64,000 nt of DNA, taken from Mnemiopsis leidyi (lineage: Eukaryota; Ctenophora; Tentaculata; Lobata; Bolinopsidae). The notes under the pieces are model-generated. The model made no database searches. It saw only the letters and a list, made by a program, of their open reading frames with translations, and had not been told where the DNA came from. The position numbers and the translations under genes were made by a program. The stretch lies in assembly GCA_000226015.1 (NCBI GenBank), contig JH154988.1, forward strand, positions 378,367 to 442,366, given 5' to 3'. Positions 51,601 through 56,292 of this stretch are shown here, piece after piece (position 1 is the first letter of the stretch; the number at the start of each line of letters is the position of its first letter).

Positions 51601-54600
51601 TCTTCCTGAGTACCTTCCTATGGATGAGTGTGGAGGCGGTGGGGCTCTACCGAGCAGTTGTTCTCGTCTTCACCACTTCCTCAAACAAGACTTTCCTCTT
51701 GGGAGCAGCTGGGGTCGCCTGGGGTACGTTTTGTTAAAAGGTAGATTAAATCGATTGTTGAAGTTTTAATCTTGTTTGTAACTGACTTACTTTGATTTAA
51801 AATGTGTGTTTCGTCAGGCTTGCCGGCGGTGTTGGTTATAGTGTTGCTCTTTCTTCAGCAGGAAGTCTATCAGATCCATCCTAATCTCAGTGTGTAAGTT
51901 ATCAAATTTATCAAAAATATTCTTATCAACAACTCGTGTTCTGTTGATTTCGTGTTTTGTTTTGTTGAATTTCTGATAGTAAAGTATTCGATTTAATAAT
52001 CCTCTGATATCAAGCTAACTTCAGGTGTTGGCTGTCAAAAGACTGGATGTACGGTACATTCTTTAGTCCCCTCCTTATCATGGTCCTATTCAACTGTCTT
52101 GTATTTTTCAGAGTCCTCTGGACCATCATCAAAAATAAACATTCCCGATCAAAGTTAGTAGCTACTCTGAATTCAAACCAAATTTTGGGATTTGATTACA
52201 TTAGATTTAAAGGTGTTAATGTTAGTGTGACTTTGTTTCTAAGGGCTATAATGTGGTTTCGACCGGGGTACGTATATGAGAAGTACGTATATGAGAAGTC
52301 TATTTAATTCTCAGCACTATGGAGATTTCTCGTCACCCTTCTATAACGAGCTCAAATTCGGGGTATGTTTGGAGAGTTATCAGTTAAAGTGCTGATCCGA
52401 AATCAGCTACAATCGGAGCTTTAGCGATCGCCGATCATGTTTGTTTATACCATTGTAATCATGAGGCATCAGGGCAGCAATAATTTGTTTTGTTAGAAAA
52501 TTAAGGGTTGTCTATGACTCTTTTCCTCTTTAACTTTTTCTTTTCTTTTGGCTGACTTCGGTTTGCATTTATCTCATGATTATTCGCTGTTTTTCAAACT
52601 TGAAGCCTTAAAACTATAGCCTCATTTTTCATCGATATATTCTCCGCCTTTTAATCTAATTCACATTTATTCATACTTTGATTCAAAAGTACATACTTTG
52701 ATCGAAATAGTACTCACTATGATTCAAAACTCCTGAAGATTCAGATCATATCATTTGTTAAATTCACCTTTCTCAAGTACACATGCGGGCTAGACCGTTT
52801 AACTGGATAAAAATACGGTTTATTCGCTTGATTATCCAGCTGGGAATTTTGCGCTGTTTTACATTTGATATCTTTGGCACAATATCTTGACTTATTGCTT
52901 TTTTGCGAAAATTGACACTTGACCTCCAGAAAAACAAATAAAAATATTTATGAAACACTTTTTCTGTTCTCATGATGACGCCTGCAATGACAAAGTAAAG
53001 TGAATTCGTTATTGACCATTTTGATAATCAGCTTGTCTAGATTGCCCTGCAATTCTTCTCTTGAAAAACCTTTCCTGAATTAAACCTCCAGCTCTCAAGT
53101 CTCAAACTCTTTTCCTTGAGGTTTATAGTACACGCGAATAGCCACATTACATCTATTTTAAATGAGCTTCAGTGAAAATATCAGTTGGTTGCTTAAGAGT
53201 CGTTGTAACAAGGACTTCGGTACCTAGAAAGAGGATATCCTACCATCCCACTTGTTAGTTTAGATTCCATATCTGCGTTACCAATCAACAATACGATGAG
53301 CGGTGCAAAACTCTGGTCAACTATCAACTATTATTAACTGTTTTTTTAAGAAGCACAGGCTGGCTTTTTTCAATTCCCTTTTTGAAAATTGATTTTTATC
53401 TTAAGTCTTCAATCTAAATTACTGTTCTACCACCAGGGGTTCCATGAAGCCTGGCCAAAGATTGGTCGAGCTGCGAATAATATTCTCTATCATGTCTCTT
53501 CTAGGTAAGTTTTTATAGATATCAGTCATCAAGATTCTGAGACATATCGATCGATTCTTGAAAACATTAAGTTTATAGACGACATTTTCGAGAGTTGATA
53601 AAGATATAGCTGTGTTTATCCACGCCGCAGCCGGATGCTCCATCAATTTTAATGGTGATTTCCGAACCAAACTCCTCTATATAGAACTATACAATTTTCC
53701 ACATTTATCAGGACTGACGTGGATATTTGGGGTGATCCAAGTGTCTACCCCGCACATAGTTCTAGAGTACCTCTTCGCTATCACCAACACCTTACAGGTA
53801 TGTTCTGGTATAGCTTCACTTTTCATAATTTTGATAAGAAGTAGGACTGCTAATGAGGTTGCGTATAACATCTTATAACAAGGAATACGCAATGTTTCTC
53901 ATAATATTTCAATCAATATGTCATTGACCATGTTCACTCAATAATTGTATTTAACTTGTAGTGTTGAAATAGTTTTAAACTATTTCAACACTACAAATTA
54001 AATACAAACTCTTCAGTCGTCCACTTTTTTTATTTTGGGAGGGGTCCAAAATTTCGACCAATTAGAAATTAGGAAACAGTGCTTTCTAGCTCCTGATCGG
54101 TTAAAATTTGTTACCCCTCCTCAAAAGCACCTTTCTCTATTGCTCCCTGAAAGTTAAAAGTTGCCTGGAAATGACTCATTTTCATTGTCTGCAAGTTTGA
54201 TGAGTCAGGGTATAATCAGTCAACTAACAGATCTCCAAATTACTCGTTTTGACAACACAAATTTGCTAAACAAAAGAAACACACATGCAACTTATTGTAG
54301 CTAATTAAAATGATTTGACAATAGATTGATGCAAACAAAAGTATGATAATGACCTGACAGGGCGTGGCAGTGTTCGTGTTTTACTGTCTCTACAACACCA
54401 ACATCAGACAAGCTCTCTGGAGGGTGCTCCACGGACAGTCCCTCAATGAGTCTGCTTCAAACAGTTCCTCGCAGCAGAAGATGAAGAAGAGACGAATGAG
54501 CATCAAGAAGGCTACCCAAAAGAAATTGAGCATCGTAAAGGCTCATGTAAGTATAACTATATGTAGAGTAGTTCAAAAGTACAGCATTTAGCCTTTAATT

Positions 54601-55272
54601 TGTTCAAGAAAAATTTTAAAAGATAATGCAGATCAGAGAAAGTCTTGCAGTCTTGTACAATGTGCCAGCCATTAAATCATTAAATTTCAGATCGACGGAA
54701 ATCCGTTTGCTTTCTCATTCGGTGATGCTACAAATTCTAACCGAGGTTCAAGCACCTTAAAGAAGATGGACCGGAAGAACTGGAAGAAGCTGAAGAAGAA
54801 CGACATCCAACACACCAACTCTCAGTTAAACGACACGATAAACAGCAAGGGTGCCACGGTGCTGACTACCACGGGTCCTCATTCCATCACCATGCCAACC
54901 CTATCCACCTGTTACTCGCCTGCTAGTTCTCCCACAGACCGGTCCTCAAAACAATCTTCATCCAGCAAACCTTCCTCTGAGCGTTTCACTCCTGATCCCC
55001 ATAAGTTGGATCATGATGACGTCATGGTAACCAAAAATTGTGATGGCGGCTCGGAAAACGACATAATGTTGGACAACGATATAGTTTTAGAGGTTGATAA
55101 AGATAGCACGTTTTTAAGAGGCTCCTCTGAGAGGTGCTCTACTCCCGAAAACTCTCGGTCAGGTTCACGGTGCTCAAGTCCTCCTGACGAACTTAATCTG
55201 TCTCAGACATCGTCTTACGAGAAGTTGGGAGAAGAAGAAAAGTCAGTTGAAGATAATTGCATGTCTGTGTGA
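19579..55272 (+). CDS. Adhesion GPCR (PTX-FN3x3-HormR-GAIN/GPS-7TM), multi-exon
   Basis: About 32 exons join in phase with GT-AG borders: 19579-19618, 19767-19956, 20118-20284, 21179-21299, 21497-21642, 22134-22314, 36504-36604, 38396-38493, 38782-38962, 39724-39839, about 40577-40712, 40859-40929, 41041-41326, 41463-41576, 41744-41849, 42245-about 42362, 43681-43880, 44062-44118, 44446-44574, 45267-45350, 45515-45637, 45937-46090, 50579-50676, 50886-50989, 51150-51267, 51576-51723, 51818-51893, 52025-52153, 53437-53504, 53712-53797, 54361-54546, 54691-55272. The product is about 1,500 residues: a cell-surface receptor with an adhesive ectodomain, an autoproteolytic GAIN domain and a class B2 7TM bundle. 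In the family the peptide after the GPS acts as tethered agonist. The 42362/43681 junction and the acceptor near 40577 are unsettled. The joins across the 14.2-kb and 4.5-kb introns rest on phase and on completing an FN3 domain and a GPS respectively. Ligand and coupling are unknown. Confidence 0.85.
20425..20545. repeat. Minisatellite in aGPCR intron 3
   Basis: About five imperfect copies of a unit of roughly 25 bp (atcagtacttgtaacctaac). Confidence 0.85.
21825..22130. repeat. C-rich polypyrimidine minisatellite before an aGPCR acceptor
   Basis: About 300 bp made of imperfect units such as cccctcccctctaaacccca and ctccgcagacccctc. It ends at the real acceptor (ctctctgcag, 22133) and contains several similar cctcc(a/g)cag sites upstream. 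Confidence 0.85.
22134..40929 (+). CDS. aGPCR exons 6-12: three FN3 domains
   Basis: Three fibronectin type III domains are each encoded by two exons. Domain 1: exon 22134-22314 gives strands A-C (SFQVQLESPLSARAAWSG, then FKWYNVRVSP), and exon 36504-36604 gives strands E-G (DLLEDTVYEFEVSTQSRCGR, then SWSDPVFVKT). The first ends in phase 2 and the second needs one base to finish a codon, so they join cleanly across 14.2 kb. Domain 2: 38396-38493 (VPGPVQNLQVLN, then STVTVGWTPLDD) and 38782-38962 (FTGLLPYTWYTVKIAA). Domain 3: 39724-39839 and about 40577-40712 (ALTVKGLVHHAPYQISVAIC). The acceptor of the last half-domain could instead be 40499, which would add about 26 hydrophobic residues; the shorter form fits FN3 better. 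Exon 40859-40929 is a short Tyr/Gln/Gly linker. Confidence 0.8.
22921..24578 (-). CDS. Secreted FTP-CCP domain protein (copy A)
   Basis: Four exons join in phase: 24578-24536 (signal peptide MIFLRLILFPNFFG), 24291-23854 (438 bp), 23754-23563 (192 bp) and 23033-22921 (terminal), giving 261 residues. Exon 2 encodes an FTP (fucolectin/F5-8C-like discoidin) domain: DEIVPVSAEQSS, LALD, EYWWKANLGQIHCVYQVIEL, then RWTCLEDGCVC and SLTATVSIDGAAP. Exon 3 encodes a sushi/CCP domain: DCTTIDATWDN, LPVSHGDTLTLSCLNGY, CRYGKVVPTDKPPVC. FTP and CCP folds typically bind glycans or protein partners outside the cell. The tail (about 37 residues) is unrecognised. The whole gene lies inside the 14.2-kb intron of the adhesion GPCR on the opposite strand. 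It is homologous to the gene at 26.0-29.8 kb. Confidence 0.8.
24579..26003. other. Spacer between the two FTP-CCP genes
   Basis: No gene seen. The part at 25.26-25.63 kb is the upstream block of copy A that is shared with the region upstream of copy B; the sequence gcgcgtctagaatgtct near 25.65 kb is a fragment of a dispersed repeat. Confidence 0.5.
25260..25630. repeat. Duplicated upstream block, copy 1
   Basis: Shares with 30.01-30.28 kb the ordered segments taccaagaaaaa-type, cttttactgt...gaaagag, ccttgttagcaaggataatt and acaagttattcggcaaa, diverged by substitutions and small indels. Each block lies upstream of one FTP-CCP gene, so promoter-side DNA was duplicated with the genes. Confidence 0.7.
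26004..29784 (-). CDS. Secreted FTP-CCP-FTP-CCP protein (copy B)
   Basis: Six exons join in phase: 29784-29742 (signal peptide MIILRLFFFTSLFC), 29623-29186 (FTP1, 438 bp), 28004-27816 (CCP1), 27427-26993 (FTP2, 435 bp), 26867-26610 (CCP2) and 26077-26004 (terminal, ends GIYSL), giving 478 residues. FTP1 has DEIVPVSAEQSS and EYWWKVNLGQIICVHQVIDL as in copy A; FTP2 is more diverged (PGEITPASAVQSA, WLKLTLDKVYCVESVIIY). CCP1 reads CTTFDATWENV and TLTLTCFEGYTNL. CCP2 carries about 25 extra residues after CTNL, derived from a dispersed repeat. The signal exon is 43 bp and the first FTP exon 438 bp in both copies, so the genes are tandem duplicates and B has an internal FTP-CCP duplication. Probably an extracellular glycan- or protein-binding protein; ligand unknown. 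Confidence 0.8.
26775..26855. repeat. GC-rich dispersed repeat fragment inside a CCP exon
   Basis: cttcgcggcagcaggtcagg followed by caacgtctg resembles cttcgcggcagcgccagcag at 59.22 kb and, on the other strand, cagacgttgcctgacctgct at 59.81 kb. It corresponds to the 75-bp in-frame extra segment of CCP2 in FTP-CCP copy B. Confidence 0.7.
28841..29037 (+). repeat. tRNA-derived SINE-like element
   Basis: ggccagtagctcaattggta followed by gagcac is a clear tRNA D-arm/A-box; a degenerate B-box follows (ggttgtcggatcatacc). The body continues with cacggtgccggtccatgaat and onward to about 29.04 kb. It lacks a proper acceptor stem and is not a functional tRNA. Confidence 0.6.
30010..30280. repeat. Duplicated upstream block, copy 2
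   Basis: Counterpart of 25.26-25.63 kb, about 230 bp upstream of the copy B start codon on the minus strand. Confidence 0.7.
30925..31005 (+). repeat. MITE-type dispersed repeat, short copy
   Basis: gcgatgcgcgtctagaattt, then gtgatggccgcgacagtaag, matches the left end of the element at 58.98 kb with a small internal deletion. Confidence 0.75.
31765..31906. mobile_element. Small inverted-repeat element carrying telomere-type repeats
   Basis: The ends CACTATATAGACTAAAAAC and (inverse) CACTATATAGCTAAAACC form imperfect terminal inverted repeats. Between them lies a (CCCTAA)n array, 31808-31884. It may be a MITE-like element or hairpin. Confidence 0.5.
31808..31884. repeat. Interstitial telomeric repeat (CCCTAA)n
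   Basis: About 12.8 perfect tandem copies of the animal-type telomere hexamer, 37 bp before a 10-N assembly gap (31921-31930). Confidence 0.95.
31921..31930. other. Assembly gap (10 N)
   Basis: Placeholder run of ten N; the true length is unknown. The 11-mer ctacaaggtgt occurs just after it (31932-31942) and also at 31717-31727. Confidence 0.99.
32140..33123 (-). CDS. Class A (rhodopsin-like) orphan GPCR 1, single exon
   Basis: Intact 327-residue ORF with seven hydrophobic segments. TM1: LLATSGIISNAISLSFFLRY. TM2: DLHLIALNITDLLICLMAPV, with the usual Asp. TM3: LSLALLSCFLTTMLSVTRT, where T-R-T replaces D-R-Y. TM7: NSCANPVVYIVWNSRL, with NPxxY. The cysteine normally at the top of TM3 (position 3.25) is absent; by counting back from the R, an Arg is there. 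It is about as long as a minimal class A receptor with short loops. It lies in the large intron of the adhesion GPCR, opposite strand, 660 bp from its paralogue GPCR 2. Ligand unknown. Confidence 0.88.
   Translation of the reverse strand: MFSLDMDALIFSNVADYTRTTLVGLLATSGIISNAISLSFFLRYQRKSLADLHLIALNITDLLICLMAPVQLLVLNYFAKRAEELDEHGDDMTKIYDSIHRLLISNFNLSLALLSCFLTTMLSVTRTLALTKPLILIKKKYVNLAHCFNALFLLFGMTVPCITFPLYKQATDQSSRNVYRVAHTMVFITQYTYVLMAVDVVGVSSVIVARVLRKPRPVIPTQQASRSSIENNRKATFVILTLSVIFTICNATWCLFWAICLPMYTITFETIPIKLQIFGFFLNLFQMATNSCANPVVYIVWNSRLNTYTKSLLLRIKRFLLRLIMIM
33786..34718 (-). CDS. Class A orphan GPCR 2, single exon
   Basis: Intact 310-residue ORF, a close paralogue of the gene at 32.1 kb. 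TM1: GFLASAGTISNTISISFFLR. TM2: DLHLIALNVTDLLVCILSPA. TM3: LSLALLSCYITATISVTRA, with T-R-A for D-R-Y. TM6: VIFALLNGIWILFWVV. TM7: TGNSCANPVVYMTRNSKL. As in its neighbour, there is no Cys at the TM3 start (Glu by counting). The shared segments FFLRYQR, SLADLHLIALN and SCANPVVY mark a local gene family, which also includes the pseudogene at 35.2 kb. Ligand unknown; membrane receptor by family. Confidence 0.88.
   Translation of the reverse strand: MEQVISSRIAVYSRSVLIGFLASAGTISNTISISFFLRYQRESLADLHLIALNVTDLLVCILSPAVLYCFNQYTNRMQGLEEMIAEKSKFHEAFIIDFGLSLALLSCYITATISVTRALAVTKPLYIMKVKLIGLAHLINAVFSLAIFLAKFIPNLYDLDENQTENQYSLSHMVTIIVYVIEFVYVLMTVLIVGVCSVIVTRTLQRPPEILTQPTGHNSHGNNRKATVMILTLSVIFALLNGIWILFWVVCLALFAEDSRMKSFGFFLNLVLLTGNSCANPVVYMTRNSKLNSYTRSILGSLKRLLFGRF
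35190..35900 (-). pseudogene. GPCR pseudogene, third member of the local class A family
   Basis: On the minus strand one can still read TM1-TM2 pieces (YTRTTLIGLLATAG, SNAISFFLRYQRKS), a TM3 piece (SVSLLSCFITTVLSVIRT) and a TM7 piece with the NPVVY motif (near 35.28 kb). These lie in different frames with intervening stops, and the TM4-TM6 region is not readable as one frame. The first loop-TM1 region is shortened relative to GPCR 1 and 2. It is the upstream end of the tandem GPCR array and has decayed. Confidence 0.75.
36605..38120. other. aGPCR intron between FN3-1 and FN3-2
   Basis: No further exon seen on either strand; it ends with the possible alternative first exon. Confidence 0.5.
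38121..38187 (+). CDS. Possible alternative first exon of the aGPCR
   Basis: An ATG at 38121 opens MRIFVLFFTVTVQFVAKTET, a good signal peptide, and ends in phase 1 at a gtacag donor. That is the phase needed by the FN3 exon at 38396. Exon 36504-36604, which also precedes 38396, ends in phase 1 too. The sequence could therefore start a shorter receptor isoform that lacks the pentraxin domain and first FN3 domain and does not need the 14-kb intron. No promoter element was recognised upstream, so this is an inference. Confidence 0.4.
40055..40250. repeat. Array of inverted short repeats (hairpin-forming)
   Basis: About ten imperfect units of the type aagaaccgcttaagaaccgt are followed directly by units in the opposite sense (ttcttaagcggtt, cttgaacggttctcaagcgg). 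The two halves could pair over most of their length. It lies in an aGPCR intron. Confidence 0.85.
41041..41326 (+). CDS. aGPCR exon 13: in-frame 20-residue tandem repeat
   Basis: The exon contains three full copies and a partial fourth copy of a 60-bp unit (starts 41041, 41101, 41161, 41221). Each encodes VVHATQNSSSLPHFSITNFQ in the reading frame of the receptor. The last copy diverges after about 50 bases into the unique sequence NITPTSFLGKLTFSNQIDG and ends in phase 1 at 41326. Each unit begins immediately after ttccag and carries an NSS glycosylation sequon. Because every unit ends in a pyrimidine-rich stretch plus CAG, any of the four starts could serve as the 3' splice site without breaking the frame. 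The exon may therefore encode one to four repeats. Confidence 0.65.
41463..42362 (+). CDS. aGPCR exons 14-16: linker and HormR-like Cys module
   Basis: Exon 41463-41576 encodes a linker with an NVT sequon (SNVTQGEMWYKLF). Exons 41744-41849 and 42245-42362 encode a module with the spacing of the HormR domain found just before GAIN in many adhesion GPCRs: YCDFL, then GNFTWPYV, HVVLPCNLS, NSTETRTRRCG, RWEEEADYSSC. The W-P, R-x-C, W and D-Y-S-S-C landmarks all match the family pattern. Phases 1-2-0 are consistent. The 3' border is uncertain: donor gttagt at 42363 is a good site, but a slightly later donor would make phase with the next sure exon (43681). Confidence 0.65.
41833..42155 (+). repeat. 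Tandem repeat containing copies of a 5' splice site
   Basis: Four copies of a unit of about 80 bp beginning ctgcaatcttagtttcccgt, starting near 41833, 41912, 41999 and 42080. The first copy includes the end of the HormR exon and its donor (ccc|gtaag); later copies keep cgtaag or cgtaaa. Confidence 0.85.
43681..50676 (+). CDS. aGPCR exons: GAIN domain and GPS
   Basis: GAIN subdomain A is seen as VSKRLTEVTTGTMTTETIG and ITQIVSSANN (43681-43880), followed by 44062-44118 and 44446-44574. Subdomain B runs through LKLAV|VKLPDKDSSDIFIES (44574/45267), RISVKVPKELV (45515-45637) and IPILSLSINTIKKD with VLFSLTVNDT (45937-46090). The GPS begins as PVCVYWDTE at the end of exon 45937-46090 and resumes in exon 50579-50676 as GHTWTTEGVVMVY, NIICKTTHLTSFSALL. 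The cleavage site of the family is H-L|T, present here, and the tethered agonist would start TSFSALL. Only two of the four usual GPS cysteines remain. The intron inside the GPS is 4,488 bp and contains a GPCR gene on the other strand. Confidence 0.85.
44662..45197. mobile_element. Unsequenced element with 29-bp terminal inverted repeats
   Basis: 44662-44690 (agacaagagtattcaaatag then acggaccca) is the exact reverse complement of 45169-45197. Between them lies a 474-N gap. The triplet tac flanks both ends. This is the form of a MITE or other DNA transposon sitting in an aGPCR intron whose interior was not assembled. Confidence 0.65.
44695..45168. other. Assembly gap (474 N)
   Basis: A run of N within the inverted-repeat element. 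Confidence 0.99.
46095..46207. repeat. (CTGTGT)n-type microsatellite
   Basis: tgtctgtatctgtgtctg variants directly after the donor of the first GPS half-exon. Confidence 0.9.
47390..47719 (-). repeat. tRNA-derived SINE in the GPS intron
   Basis: On the minus strand the element starts catgactcagtggcgcagtc, ggttaaatcgtctatctgct, with A-box (tggcgcagtcggtt) and B-box (ggttagattcc) at tRNA spacing in 47647-47719. The tail-side end near 47.39 kb is approximate. It is not a functional tRNA gene. Confidence 0.7.
48834..48863. repeat. AT microsatellite
   Basis: tatatataatatattatata, just downstream of GPCR 3. Confidence 0.9.
48877..49854 (-). CDS. Class A orphan GPCR 3, single exon, nested in the GPS intron
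   Basis: A 325-residue receptor from the ATG at 49854. An upstream extension to 49944 begins with a non-ATG codon and is not needed. N-terminus MSVFDQEESNKTRYG has a sequon. TM1: YYLFIILSSFIGDTTILVA. TM2: IAVCDLLVVTLQVLPMFVS. TM3 has the conserved Cys (GDIICRVSTYAAYY) and T-S-K in place of D-R-Y (ICTMTTSKLLLVKYPL). ECL2 has the partner Cys (IDYGCYYSF). TM6: VFCVSWIPYFVLV. TM7 has N-F-Y-I-Y in place of N-P-x-x-Y, then CLTVTSFRNF, the usual helix-8 start. It belongs to a different subfamily from the 32-35 kb GPCRs. It sits in the 4.5-kb intron that interrupts the GPS of the adhesion GPCR, on the opposite strand. Confidence 0.88.
   Translation of the reverse strand: MSVFDQEESNKTRYGLESAALRYTWAGYYLFIILSSFIGDTTILVASIKHNAIKLNRVIVTIIQHIAVCDLLVVTLQVLPMFVSIIIYDMWVLGDIICRVSTYAAYYVNPASYLLICTMTTSKLLLVKYPLIFGTASSKKAHVFCGSCWGIALIWLISMLVLDMGDVYFTYIDYGCYYSFSSYIWIYLFLLFWGIFLIFSTCLIIATSVYLLVIAKQVASRRREGLKWQGIMTTLLTATVFCVSWIPYFVLVILSSIVYDEKAPNKEMITFDRVAWSVLYLNTMCNFYIYCLTVTSFRNFVWSRLQLLTQKLTFSVNRGKVEQAF
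50886..54546 (+). CDS. aGPCR exons: seven-transmembrane domain
   Basis: Eight phase-consistent exons encode a class B2 7TM bundle. TM1: YILSIISQIGTSISIVCLF. TM2: KIHINFALALFLALLFF. ECL1/TM3: TYCKAMAGLTHYFFLSTFLW then VEAVGLYRAVV. TM4: GLPAVLVIVLLFL. ECL2/TM5: CWLSKDWMYGTFFSPLLIMV. TM6: LRIIFSIMSLLGLTWIFGV. TM7: YLFAITNTLQGVAVFVFYCL. The HYFFL, LTWIFG and CWLS landmarks and the conserved TM3/ECL2 cysteines mark this as a complete adhesion-family bundle. TM5 and TM6 lie on separate exons (52025-52153, 53437-53504) with a 1.3-kb intron between them. Confidence 0.92.
53946..54006. repeat. 61-bp near-perfect palindrome
   Basis: Arms of 30 bp (tgtatttaacttgtagtgtt, gaaatagttt and its complement) around a single central T with one mismatch. 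It lies in the intron before the TM7 exon. Confidence 0.9.
54691..55272 (+). CDS. aGPCR last exon: cytoplasmic tail
   Basis: The terminal exon (194 codons including stop) continues the frame from KAH|IDGNPFAFSFGDATNS. It is rich in Lys at first (KKMDRKNWKKLKKND), then in Ser, Thr and Pro, with acidic patches, as expected for a phosphorylated, largely disordered receptor tail. It ends NCMSV; the last three residues M-S-V would fit a hydrophobic-x-hydrophobic PDZ ligand, an inference only. An AATAAA at 55591-55596 is a possible polyadenylation signal. Confidence 0.85.
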   Translation: MDGNPFAFSFGDATNSNRGSSTLKKMDRKNWKKLKKNDIQHTNSQLNDTINSKGATVLTTTGPHSITMPTLSTCYSPASSPTDRSSKQSSSSKPSSERFTPDPHKLDHDDVMVTKNCDGGSENDIMLDNDIVLEVDKDSTFLRGSSERCSTPENSRSGSRCSSPPDELNLSQTSSYEKLGEEEKSVEDNCMSV

Positions 55273-56292
55273 TAGTGATAGCTAAATCAGATGTGCCAGT
55301 TTCTCCAGCTAAACAACAATTGAGCCAAGTGAGGGCTGCATTAGAAGTAAAGATCGTTGCAATGAGAGCTGAATTATAATACCTAATTCCTAAAGTCAAC
55401 TTCCTTATTATGCTTTGAGTTTTGAGAGGATTTTGCTCGGCTGAAAGCAAACGAACATAACTACAAGAAAACTGTAATCGGAGACATATCATCCTCTTTC
55501 CGCATCATAATGGAACGCATGTCACTGTTACATCTTGGTCATGACAGAAACCCGGAATTAGAAAGTGATACAATTAAATTTTAGTAAGTAAATAAATTGA
55601 AGTAAGTTAAATACTGTCTGTGACAGCCAGATATATTTGGCAAAACTTACACAACTTTTTGTGTTAATTTCAGAATGTTTGTGCGCATCGTGCATCTAGT
55701 TTTCGTGAAAGTTAAGTTAGTTTAAGTTAATGCTTTAGTAATAGTATGAATTGAGTTTTAGTATTTATTTGCAATTTTATCAGTATCGTTATTTAAAGAT
55801 TGTGTCAAAAAGTTGTACAGCTGCAAAATTTTGTTCGATCTAATTAATTAATTAATTAATTAATTTGAATCTACTGTGATTTATTTAGGTTGAGAAATTC
55901 GCCTTATTTCCGATTCCAATAATCCTTATAGTTATCGCTTAAGTCTTTGAAATATCTTTTTAAATTTTTATTTAATTATTTTAGATTTAGAAATGAGGTA
56001 AGTTTCATGCTTGGCATATTGAATTTTATTTCGGACAACCAAACCTGATAAAATAGTTCTATAAAATATTATTTTTAGGAAACAAATTTGACCATTTAGT
56101 TATTAATTTTATCAAAACTCTCTTTATCTTTAAGAATTCGTTTTGCGACTAAAACTGATATCTGTTATAAAGTTTCTTGAAGAATCACAATTTCATGTTT
56201 TCAAACAAATCAGGATTATTTGATACTTCTCTCTTGAGACACCCCCATTCAATTCTACCTCAACTACGTCTACAGGAAATACTTCTCCCAAA
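55273..56292. other. Convergent spacer between aGPCR and fusogen genes
   Basis: 3' flanks of both genes; AT-rich, with an (AATT)n run at 55.84-55.87 kb. No further gene seen. Confidence 0.6.
55591..55596 (+). terminator. Possible poly(A) signal of the aGPCR
   Basis: AATAAA occurs 320 bp after the stop codon of the adhesion GPCR, in AT-rich intergenic DNA. Such hexamers are common by chance here. Confidence 0.35.
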
